From positions 558,001-622,000 of the forward strand of contig JADJOV010000001.1 in NCBI GenBank assembly GCA_016713585.1: a DNA stretch of 64,000 nucleotides, read 5' to 3'. The position numbers were made by a program, and so were the translations under genes. A model generated the notes under the pieces. The model did no database searches. It was not told the DNA's origin and saw nothing but the letters and a program-made list of their open reading frames with translations. Each line of letters begins with the position of its first letter. Position 1 is the stretch's first letter. Positions 46,888 to 55,530 of the stretch are shown here, one piece after another. Source of the DNA: Bdellovibrionales bacterium (lineage in GTDB: Bacteria > Bdellovibrionota > Bdellovibrionia > Bdellovibrionales > Bdellovibrionaceae).

Positions 46888-48141
46888 ATGGAAAAAGTTG
46901 CTACTCTTTGCTTTGGTTTGGCCGTTTTACACACGTTTCTTGTGAAACGTTTTCAACATTTGGCCCTGAAGTTTAAAGAAGGATCAGTGGCAGAAAATCT
47001 ATTTCACCTATTGGGTGAAGTAGAAATTGTATTTGGGTTTTGGTCGGGCATTTTTTTGATTTGGATTTCATTGCTTGAGGGCAAAGACTTCGCGATTAAA
47101 TATTTGGAAGGTCGAAACTTTGTAGAGCCTGCGTTCGTGTTTGTTATCATGGCTGTGTGTTCTACGAAACCTATATTGAGTTTAGCACGAAATCTGATTG
47201 ATGTGATATCAAGGGGTCTGCCTCTGAATCGCGGAATTTCTTTTTTTGTAGTGACTCTTGTTGTTGGTCCTTTGCTCGGGAGCTTTATTACAGAGCCCGC
47301 AGCTATGACGATTACGGCAATTCTTCTCTTGGAAAAATTTTATCAAAACAAAATCTCCATGAAACTCAAATATGCCACCCTGGGTTTACTTTTTGTTAAC
47401 ATCTCTGTCGGAGGAACTTTAACCCCTTTTGCTGCGCCGCCCGTGCTCATGGTTGCTGCAAAATGGGATTGGGATTTTAACTTTATGATAACTCACTTTG
47501 GATGGCGCGCCTTGTGCACTGTCTTAATCTCCACCGGACTTATTGCTTTTCGCTTTCGAAACGAGCTCAGAGAAATTCCGACGAATAGCCGCGCAGTCAG
47601 GGAGACGACACCAATTTGGATCAGTGCTCTCCATCTTCTCTTTTTGGCAGGAATTGTGTCTACGGCCCATCATTTAAGCGTTTTTGTTCTTATTTTTCTA
47701 TTCTTTCTCGGGCTCACCTCTGTCACTAAAGAGTACCAGAATGAATTGAAGATAAAAGATGGACTGCTGGTTGCCTTTTTTCTTGCTGGCCTTGTCATTT
47801 TGGGTGGTCCCCAAGGTTGGTGGCTTGAACCAGTATTAAGTTCATTGGGTACAACGAGTCTTTATTTGGGGGCAATGGGGCTGACGGCTGTGACCGACAA
47901 TGCAGCATTGACTTATCTTGGCTCCCAAGTTCCTAATCTGTCAGATTTGTCGAAATATGCCCTTGTTGCTGGAAGTGTGGTTGGTGGGGGCCTCACAGTT
48001 ATAGCTAATGCGCCAAATCCTGCCGGCTATGGACTATTGAATGCCTCCTTCGGAGATGAAGGCATTAGTCCCCTAGGGCTTTTTGCGGCGGCCTTGCTGC
48101 CAACGCTTGTGGCGGCTTTTTGTTTTTGGCCATTTTTTTGA
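46888..48141 (+). CDS. Putative Na+/H+ antiporter (PF07399-like)
   Basis: 417 residues, about 10-11 membrane helices. Conserved-looking blocks are LLGEVEIVFGFWSGIFLIW, GPLLGSFITEPAAMTITAILLL, NISVGGTLTPFAAPPVLMVA and VTDNAALTYLGSQVP, which fit the putative Na+/H+ antiporter family (PF07399). The GGTLTPFAAPP and TDNAALT repeats resemble the half-helix motifs of ion-transporter (IT) superfamily carriers. Starts 8 nt after the nitrobindin-like gene. The ion specificity is not proven. Confidence 0.78.
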   Translation: MEKVATLCFGLAVLHTFLVKRFQHLALKFKEGSVAENLFHLLGEVEIVFGFWSGIFLIWISLLEGKDFAIKYLEGRNFVEPAFVFVIMAVCSTKPILSLARNLIDVISRGLPLNRGISFFVVTLVVGPLLGSFITEPAAMTITAILLLEKFYQNKISMKLKYATLGLLFVNISVGGTLTPFAAPPVLMVAAKWDWDFNFMITHFGWRALCTVLISTGLIAFRFRNELREIPTNSRAVRETTPIWISALHLLFLAGIVSTAHHLSVFVLIFLFFLGLTSVTKEYQNELKIKDGLLVAFFLAGLVILGGPQGWWLEPVLSSLGTTSLYLGAMGLTAVTDNAALTYLGSQVPNLSDLSKYALVAGSVVGGGLTVIANAPNPAGYGLLNASFGDEGISPLGLFAAALLPTLVAAFCFWPFF

Positions 48142-48182
48142 ATGACCGACAGTCCAGCGATAGATAAGTCCAGACTTTGCTG

Positions 48183-48234
48183 GACAACGGTGCTATTGTT
48201 GTTTATCATGATAAACAACAATAGCACCGTTGTC
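48183..48234. repeat. 52-bp perfect palindrome
   Basis: Two 26-nt arms meet with no loop; the centre is ATCATGAT at 48205-48212. All 26 pairs match by eye. A second, smaller inverted repeat (GTCCAGC at 48152-48158, GCTGGAC at 48179-48185) overlaps its left edge. There is no T-run after the stem in either direction, so it is not a standard terminator. It ends 17 nt before the ATPase ATG and would sequester the leader in an mRNA hairpin. Confidence 0.9.
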
Positions 48235-48251
48235 TTAGAGGGGGCTCAAAA

Positions 48252-49385
48252 ATGTTCACACGGAATTTGGACCTTTCAACATTATTGAAGAAGAAAAGCG
48301 TCCTACTTCTTGGTCCGAGAGGGACAGGAAAAAGCTACTATCTTCGGCATCAAGTTGAGAAAATACATATCATTAATTTGTTAAAAAGCTCTGACTATCT
48401 TAGCCTCAGTCAGGACCCCTCAAAATTGGAAGGGATACTTGACGCCCATCCTAAACAAATTATTGCGATCGATGAGATCCAAAAAGTGCCTGCACTTTTA
48501 GATGAAGTTCATCGTTTGATTGAGGAAAAAAATGGACGTTTTTTGTTGACAGGAAGCAGTGCAAGGAAATTGAAAGCAGAAAGTGTTAATCTGCTGGCAG
48601 GCAGAGCCTGGTTAGCGCGAATGTTTCCACTTAATTTTCACGAGCTGGGAAATGAGTGGAATCTGGACAAAGCCATTCATTTTGGAACTCTCCCAGTCGT
48701 TTATCGGAGCGAGGACCCAATCGAGGATTTGGACAGTTATATTCAAACATATATTGAAGCTGAAATAAAATCAGAAGGAATTATCAGAAAAATTCCTTCT
48801 TTTTCACGTTTCCTGAAAACAGCTGCCCTCAGTCAGGGGGAGTTGATCAATTATCAAAATGCTTCCTCCGATGCAGGTGTTCCAGCGTCGACCATTAAAG
48901 AACACTACCAGGTCCTTGAAGATACTCTCATCGGTTACACACTCTTGCCATGGCTCGAATCTAAGAAGCGCAAAGCCATCTCTACTGCGAAATTCTACTT
49001 TTTTGATAATGGCGTGGTCAATCTCTTGTCAAATTCGTTTCCAGAAAGCGAAGATTCTCCTGTTTGGGGAAACCGATTCGAGACTTTAATAATAAATGAA
49101 ATTCGTTGTGCACAATTTTATCAAAGACGAAAATGGAATTTTAATTATTGGAGAAGCACCTCTCAGTTCGAAGTCGATTTAATTTGGGGCGACTTTGGGA
49201 TTGAAATTAAGTCTTCCCGGAAAGTTACGGGGAAACACTTGGTGGGCCTTCGAGCACTTCAGGAAGAAAAGAAGTTGAAAAAGTTTTTTCTTATTTCAAG
49301 GGATCCAGTGGAGCGAGTTGAAGACAATATTTTACTTATTCATTACAAGGAGTTCTTAAAAAGGATGTGGGTAGGTTCAATATAG
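48252..49385 (+). CDS. AAA+ ATPase with DUF4143 domain (nuclease-like C-terminus)
   Basis: 377 residues. Walker A GPRGTGKS (21-28), Walker B IIAIDEIQKV, sensor region FLLTGSSARKLK. The C-terminal DUF4143 domain has LTKPFD-free helical sequence, then FYFFDNGVVNLL and a PD-(D/E)xK-like core: FEVDLIW followed by FGIEIKSSRK, so a nuclease fold is plausible. Members are often found in mobile or defence contexts and are scattered in phylogeny. No partner gene flanks it; it stands alone behind the 52-bp palindrome, with no close ribosome site clear (GAGGGGG is about 8 nt upstream). Confidence 0.82.
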   Translation: MFTRNLDLSTLLKKKSVLLLGPRGTGKSYYLRHQVEKIHIINLLKSSDYLSLSQDPSKLEGILDAHPKQIIAIDEIQKVPALLDEVHRLIEEKNGRFLLTGSSARKLKAESVNLLAGRAWLARMFPLNFHELGNEWNLDKAIHFGTLPVVYRSEDPIEDLDSYIQTYIEAEIKSEGIIRKIPSFSRFLKTAALSQGELINYQNASSDAGVPASTIKEHYQVLEDTLIGYTLLPWLESKKRKAISTAKFYFFDNGVVNLLSNSFPESEDSPVWGNRFETLIINEIRCAQFYQRRKWNFNYWRSTSQFEVDLIWGDFGIEIKSSRKVTGKHLVGLRALQEEKKLKKFFLISRDPVERVEDNILLIHYKEFLKRMWVGSI

Positions 49386-49508
49386 AAACACTGCGATTTC
49401 TAAACAACATAATGTAAATAAAAGATATGTCATAGGTCATATAAGCTCAGGTCCTGCCTGGCCTCTACTCGCTGTGTAGTGACATCGCGCTGTCGAAAAT
49501 TATCTCAT

Positions 49509-52500
49509 CTAATTAATTGTGTGACCCGTAGTTAAATAGGCCTTCATGACCACGCCAGAAACGATTCCATCTGAAAATGTACAATGTTCACGAATCGCGC
49601 CTTCGCCTTGGTAGGCTCCCAGATTGGGTGCGTAGAGACAACTCTCGCTGGACTCACATAATCCGTTGTCATTACCAACTCTGTCTCCATCGATTTCAAT
49701 GGCATTATAAAGAAAGGTTATACCACTGTGATTGATGGCTTTGTCACCCTGGACTGCAGCAGGACAGGGAGCCCCTGGAGTGAAGGGATCATTCGAAGTA
49801 TTGCCATTGCCACTCGTGTTATGAATTGCAGATCCACTTTGAACTCGCCAGTCCCAAATCTGACAGGTATTTCCCAATGCACAATATCCCCGATTGTCGG
49901 AAGCGGGAAAAAGCGAACCGCTTTTTCCCCAGCCCCTCAGCCAAGAATCAAAAGTCAGCCATTGGGCAAGATTTGCTATGTCGGCATAGAGTGATTGCCC
50001 TATGGCATTTTCACGGGTGTTCGCAATATCAGAAGTGGTCTTTCCAACAAAAGCATTAGTCAGGTTCACGGTCGAATTTAGAAAGGGGATGTCCGTGGTG
50101 CAGCGAGTGGGAGTCGCTGCACTGCATGTATCCCCGCTGGGGGACTTAAGAAAAAAGCTGTCCACGGGGACCCAATTGAACCAAGTGCCTGGATCCTGAA
50201 TCGAATAAGTTGTACTGTGAGCAATCACCATAGATTGGAATAGATTTCCAGAACCACTTGATGCATTGCCGATTTCAATGGCCTTATCGCCTCCATTCGC
50301 AATGACTACGGATTGAAAATAATTATCTGAATTATTTGTAAAACTCTTAGCGTAAATACCATTCGAAACATGGTTTGCTGCAGTATAGTGGGAGAAAATA
50401 TTACCAATTGAAGTATCAAGCAGTACCCCTGTGTTAGTACTTGAAAAAGAACCCAGTTGAACAAATATATTTCCTTGTCCCCCATTGACGCGAACCCCTG
50501 CTGAATTGTCGTTCGATCCAAAAATATCTGAAATCATCAATCGTTGAAAAATGTTTGAAGATGAAGAGACAGTAATTCCTTGTCCCAGTGGTGAAGTTGA
50601 ATTATTCACATTGGCAATTGAGATATCATAGAATCGATTCTGGTTTGCATTTGTAGTGAGGTGAAGAGCTGAACCACCCGAAATTCCGTTACCCTTGATT
50701 TGGCTCACTTTCAGATTGCGGAACTCGTTTTTCACTGAAGTGTTCGTAAGTTTCACACCAGCACTCCCTTGTGAAAGCTCCAAATCGATGACTAAATTTG
50801 CCGAAAAAAATACGAGATTCAGCAGGGGGTAGCTAGTGGCTAAGTCGAAATGTTGCATCGACATTCAATGAATACAACTGTGTTTCAAATCATAGGCTAG
50901 AATTCCCGCGGCTGCCCTTTCCAAGCCGGTTCCAATCCCAAGAAGATCAGTTTCAATCCAAAGAAACTTTCGGGAGCCTAAACAAATCAATGCCGAAGCT
51001 CCAGCATTCCCTGAGACGATAGTTCCATCAGCGGTATTGCAATTGCCGGCCCCACCTGACGGCATCACCCCATTGGCACTAAGAGTAGAGCCGTTCAAGG
51101 TCACCAAGGCGATTTTATCGTTGGCAATATTCAGGATATAGGCTTGCCTTGGGCTTGGAATATAATAAATGGTTCCATAGTTACTCAAATTGACTGTTGT
51201 GTCCATTGTTATGTCTCCCCCGGGAAATGCGTTCTCTAAGGCATTGGTCCACCATGCTTGTTGAGAGCTTTCGCCGATCAGGCTGTTGAAATAGCGAATT
51301 TCCACTTTGTTTGTCTTCCAGATTGGAGAGGCTTGTACGTTGACGTCGAATAAATCTCTGAGTCCCTTACCTTTCTGAAATCCAGCTGAGTAAAAATTGA
51401 CTGCGCCTTCGCTGTCATCGCAGACCCAATAGAAATTTCCGAGCGTGTCAGTGGCTGTGAGATTGTTGCAAGAGGACAGGCTAGGCAGGTGGACTTTACG
51501 GATCTCGCCAGAATGGATGCAGCCCCCAGCTCTGCCGATGGATTCAACTTCAGAACCATCACAAGCGGTATTGACTTGTTTATAGACTTTCTTATTGGGG
51601 TCGGCAAATTTCACGTAATCATTCCAATTTGCGTTGCCAGGATAGGGGCTGGTGACTGTTAAGAGAGCGGGAGTCCCGACAATTCTTAGATTTTTGCTGC
51701 CACTTAAGGAATCGCCTCCGCTGGTTGGGACACTGAGGGAAGTTTGATTTCCATATGTATCCTTAATCCAGCCGCCATTGCTGTTAATGGATGGATTTTC
51801 GAGCTCAAGATCAGCACTGAAGTCTGTCGCAGTTACTACATAATCAAAAGTTAGAGTGTCGGTCCCAGACCCTGCTGAGTAGGAGGCTATGGCGTTGACA
51901 GGTCCCGTCTCTAATGTCAGAGAAGGCGGCGCCCCTGAGACAAAGACTGCTTTGTCGAACTTAACTTGGATGGATATAGAATTTCCGTCGACATATATTC
52001 CATCTGAAGTTCTAGATGTGACCGACAGAACCTTGGGCAAGCTGGGGTCATAAGTGACTGTGTTATCGTTACTTGTAGAAGCTGTTCCATTATTTCCAGC
52101 AAGGTCTTTGAATGCCCCAGCCGCAAAGCTGGGAATCACAGTGCCACTCCCGGCAATGGCTGTGGCCGAGAGAGTAAAATTCATCTGATTGCCGGAATCG
52201 ATCAAACTCCAACTAATTCCTGTGGCCGTGCCGCCATTGACAACCAAACTTGATAGAAAAACACTCGCATCGACAGGCTCGCTAAAAACGAGATCGAAAA
52301 AAATGGCACCAGGGCTGTGAGGTTTGCCTGTCCCGCCATTTGATTGAGCGTCATCGAGGGTCCCACAGTATCCTTTACTAAGGTCCGGGAGACTTTTGTT
52401 GTTTTACCCGCGGCATTCGTTTGACTGACTTCAATCAACTTAGGGCCATCACTTGCAGAGAGAGTGATCGTCTGGTTGAAAAGTCCGGCCAGACAGTCAA

Positions 52501-52777
52501 TGGCCTGACTCCCCGAGGCTAGATTCGAGCCGCCAATCACCACCGCTATACCTGAGATACAGGTTCCAGTGAGAGTTATAGTTCCTGAAGTATAGCTATT
52601 TTCAAGGGGGGCGGTGACCGCCAGCTGAGGGGTCTTGGGCTCTGTACTGAGCAAATCACTGGAGAATAGTGAAACAACCGGAGTTGCATTCGTGCAGCTC
52701 AACAAGGAAGCAAGAGCAAAGCCGAAAACAAGAAACGGCATCAACAATCTAACAAATGACGTGCTGCGGTATTTCAT
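49509..52777 (-). CDS. Large beta-helix lipoprotein with Ig-like domains (frameshift and in-frame TGA)
   Basis: About 1,085 residues. The start at 52777 gives a lipoprotein signal with lipobox LLSC, so surface or periplasmic anchoring is likely. Ig/Big-like modules follow (AVTAPLENSYTSGTITLTG; a calcium-type FDKAVFVSGAPPSLTLE repeat), a Cys-containing region, then an Asn/Ser-rich right-handed beta-helix (NRFYDISIANVNN, NIFSHYTAANHVSNG). One C is missing near 52322; adding it restores NPHSPGAIFFDLVFSEPVDA. A TGA at 50865-50867 interrupts the same frame (SCIH*MSMQHFD), where TGG would be Trp. Read as a single gene with errors, but the TGA could be real. Confidence 0.7.
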
Positions 52778-52917
52778 ACTAGACCTATCGGCGTCATTCG
52801 ATAAAAAATGAAGAGCGAAATTGAGACCGAATCCAGAAATGGAGTATGGATTCAATGGAGGTTTTTGTGTTTGGTTTTGAAACGAAATTCAAGATAATCC
52901 ATAGAAAACTTGAAATT

Positions 52918-54618
52918 CTAAAAATCCTGAGCTTGGGTGATGAGTTCTTCTGCATGGGCCAAGCTTGTTTTAGTGAGCTTCTCACCAGAGATCAATCTTG
53001 CGATCTCGAGTACCCGATCCTTAGAGCTTAGCTCTTTGACCTCAGTTGAGACGCCCTCTTTGGTTTGGCTTTTTTGAATCTGAAAGTGGCAATCTCCATA
53101 AGCCGCAACCTGGGGAAGGTGAGTGACACATATCACTTGTTGGCCTTGGGCTATGGCTTTGAGCTTGCGACCAACTTTTTCGGCCGTGGTGCCAGAGACG
53201 CCGCTATCAACTTCGTCAAACAAATAGGTGCGAGGTTGATTGGAATGACCTACCACTTTTTTGAGTGCGAGCAGTATTCGGCTGAGCTCGCCGCCAGACG
53301 CAAATCTGGCCAGGGGGCGCACCGGATCTTTGGGTGAGGTTTGGCTCATAAATTCGATATCACTTAACCCATGGAGAGTCAATTCTGCCAGGGGTCTAAT
53401 CTCAATATGAAAAGTTACACCTTTCATATTTAAATCTTCAAGTTCGGCATTCACTTTTTTACTGAGAGAAACAGCCCCCTTCTGGCGTCCTGAATGCAAA
53501 TCTGTAGCCTGCTTTTTGAGTACAAGTTCTTTTTTTGAAATTTCTTTTTGGATTGATTCAATTTGGTTCTCAGCCCCCAGCAAGCTATCAATCTCGAACT
53601 TCATTTTTGTTTGGGCCTCGAGAATTTCGTCAATTCCGAGGCCATATTTTTTTTGAAGTTTTCTAAAATCACTCAGGCGAGCTTCCAGACTTTCAAGGCG
53701 AGCTGGCTCTGAATCTATTTTTTCCACATAATTTCTTAAATCATAAAGGGAGTCTTCAATAATGACCTTTGCCTGTTCCAAGCTCTGAACTTTTTCAGAA
53801 ATACGAGGATCCAAAGAGGAAACCTCCAAGGATTTCTTAAGAACGGCATTGAGTCGATTAATCGCAGAGTCGTCATCTGAGTCGAGGGCTAGCTCTGCAG
53901 TCTCGACAAATTGATTGAGGCGCGAGGCATTTTTTAGCTTCTTGACTTCAATTTCGAGGTCAAGGTCTTCGCCAGCAGTCAGGTGAAGTTTTGAAATCTC
54001 TTCGAACTGATAGGTCAAATAATCTAACCGTTGGGCCGAATTTTTCGTATTTGCTTTGAGGTTATCTAGCTGGCTTTTGAGGTCTGCATAGTTCTGGTAC
54101 TCACTTTCAAATTGAATTCGACGCTCCCACAGATGGGCATGCTGATCCAGCAAATCCATATGGTAACCCTTAGAAAGTAAATGTCGATTTTCATGTTGGG
54201 TCGTCATCTCAATCAGAGGGGCTTGGTGTCCGGTGACTTCAATGAGAGGCGCTACGATATCTCGAAGGCTCTGCAGTGTGCTGAGATTGCCATTTAAGTA
54301 GACCCGCGATTTATCACCTTGGCTGATTAATCTGCGAACAATCAACATATCTTCTTCGGGCTCGATGCCAAGGGCGAGTAGGCGCTCACGAATATCAGAG
54401 CGATGACTCAAATCAAATGAACCTTCAACGACTGCCTGACTGTGTCCGGTTCGAATTGTATCGGCTGAGGCCTTATCCCCCATCAGCAGAGCCAGGCTCT
54501 TCAGAAGGACGGATTTACCAGAGCCTGTTTCTCCTCTCAAAATGTTCAAGCCGGTTTTAAAATTTAAATGAAGATGGTCAATGACAGCGAATTTTGAAAT
54601 TTTAAGTTCGAGTAACAT
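52918..54618 (-). CDS. recN: DNA repair protein RecN
   Basis: SMC-like ATPase of double-strand break repair, 566 residues (E. coli 553). N-terminal LKISKFAVIDHLHLNFKTGLNILRGETGSGKS (Walker A residues 29-36), long coiled coil (about 150-370), then signature region FASGGELSRILLALKK and Walker B TYLFDEVDSGVSG, with D-loop VTHLPQVAAYGD following. Complete. nadK lies 24 nt upstream on the same strand, so the two are probably co-transcribed with the M3 peptidase gene. Confidence 0.95.
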   Translation of the reverse strand: MLLELKISKFAVIDHLHLNFKTGLNILRGETGSGKSVLLKSLALLMGDKASADTIRTGHSQAVVEGSFDLSHRSDIRERLLALGIEPEEDMLIVRRLISQGDKSRVYLNGNLSTLQSLRDIVAPLIEVTGHQAPLIEMTTQHENRHLLSKGYHMDLLDQHAHLWERRIQFESEYQNYADLKSQLDNLKANTKNSAQRLDYLTYQFEEISKLHLTAGEDLDLEIEVKKLKNASRLNQFVETAELALDSDDDSAINRLNAVLKKSLEVSSLDPRISEKVQSLEQAKVIIEDSLYDLRNYVEKIDSEPARLESLEARLSDFRKLQKKYGLGIDEILEAQTKMKFEIDSLLGAENQIESIQKEISKKELVLKKQATDLHSGRQKGAVSLSKKVNAELEDLNMKGVTFHIEIRPLAELTLHGLSDIEFMSQTSPKDPVRPLARFASGGELSRILLALKKVVGHSNQPRTYLFDEVDSGVSGTTAEKVGRKLKAIAQGQQVICVTHLPQVAAYGDCHFQIQKSQTKEGVSTEVKELSSKDRVLEIARLISGEKLTKTSLAHAEELITQAQDF

Positions 54619-54642
54619 AATTTCTCCTCAATTTAGACATTT

Positions 54643-55530
54643 TCAAGATCGATCCCCAAATTTGAGCTTCTCACGCAATAGGTGGTAAAAGTTATGGGAC
54701 GGGGCTCGGACCAACAAATGATCATTCTTGGAGCGATGAATAAGAATTTCGTCCGCATTTGAAATCTCAAGTCGTCGTTGACCATCAATGACTAGGTTTC
54801 CCCGATGAATTCTTCCTTCGAGTTTAAAAGATAAATTTCGGTTGTCAGGAAAGATCAGAGGGCGACTTGTCAATGAGTGGGGAGCAATTGGCGTGACAAC
54901 GAGAGCTTTGACTTCTGGATCAAGGATAGGGCCCCCAGCGGCCAAATTATAGGCCGTCGAGCCTGTTGGGGAGGAAATTATAATTCCGTCGGCTTTGACT
55001 TCACTGACAAGCAATTTATCAATATAAATCGCAGTGCTTATCAATTGCGACGTGGGGCCACGCTCAATCACAACATCGTTGAGGGCTTGAAAGATACCAC
55101 GAGTTTTCGATTTCCTGCGAACTTCGCAGACCAAGAGAGCTCGAGTTTGTAAACGCATTTTATTGTCGAGAGTTTTTTCAATCACATCCTGCATTTCATC
55201 GATGGTGTGGTTGGTTAAAAACCCAAGTGAGCCCATATTGAATCCGACGATCGGGATTTGACGTCCATCGAGCAGTCGCACAGCTCTCAGGTAGGTGCCA
55301 TCTCCACCGAGGACGACAAAAAGCCGGACAGTATTTATTTGTTTGCTAGTTTTTAGAGGCAAGGTTCCTGGAATCAATTTTTGATCAGGCCCGGTATAAA
55401 CAATCACTTTCTTTGTTTTCAGCCAGGCGGCCAAATCCTGAGCTGAGGCTTTCGCTGCCGGAGTGCGCGCTCGATAGACGAGAGCGATTGAATTATTCTT
55501 GCGATCCGAAAACGAATGAAGCGGTTCCAT
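54643..55530 (-). CDS. nadK: NAD kinase
   Basis: Makes NADP from NAD and ATP, 295 residues from ATG 55530. Conserved GGDGTYLRAVRLL (substrate GGDGT), GFNMGSLGFLTN, ALNDVVIERG, and DGIIISSPTGSTAYNLAAGGPI are all present. Its ATG overlaps the TGA of the oligopeptidase gene (TGATG), so it is translationally coupled. The in-frame TTG just upstream is not favoured. Confidence 0.94.
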   Translation of the reverse strand: MEPLHSFSDRKNNSIALVYRARTPAAKASAQDLAAWLKTKKVIVYTGPDQKLIPGTLPLKTSKQINTVRLFVVLGGDGTYLRAVRLLDGRQIPIVGFNMGSLGFLTNHTIDEMQDVIEKTLDNKMRLQTRALLVCEVRRKSKTRGIFQALNDVVIERGPTSQLISTAIYIDKLLVSEVKADGIIISSPTGSTAYNLAAGGPILDPEVKALVVTPIAPHSLTSRPLIFPDNRNLSFKLEGRIHRGNLVIDGQRRLEISNADEILIHRSKNDHLLVRAPSHNFYHLLREKLKFGDRS

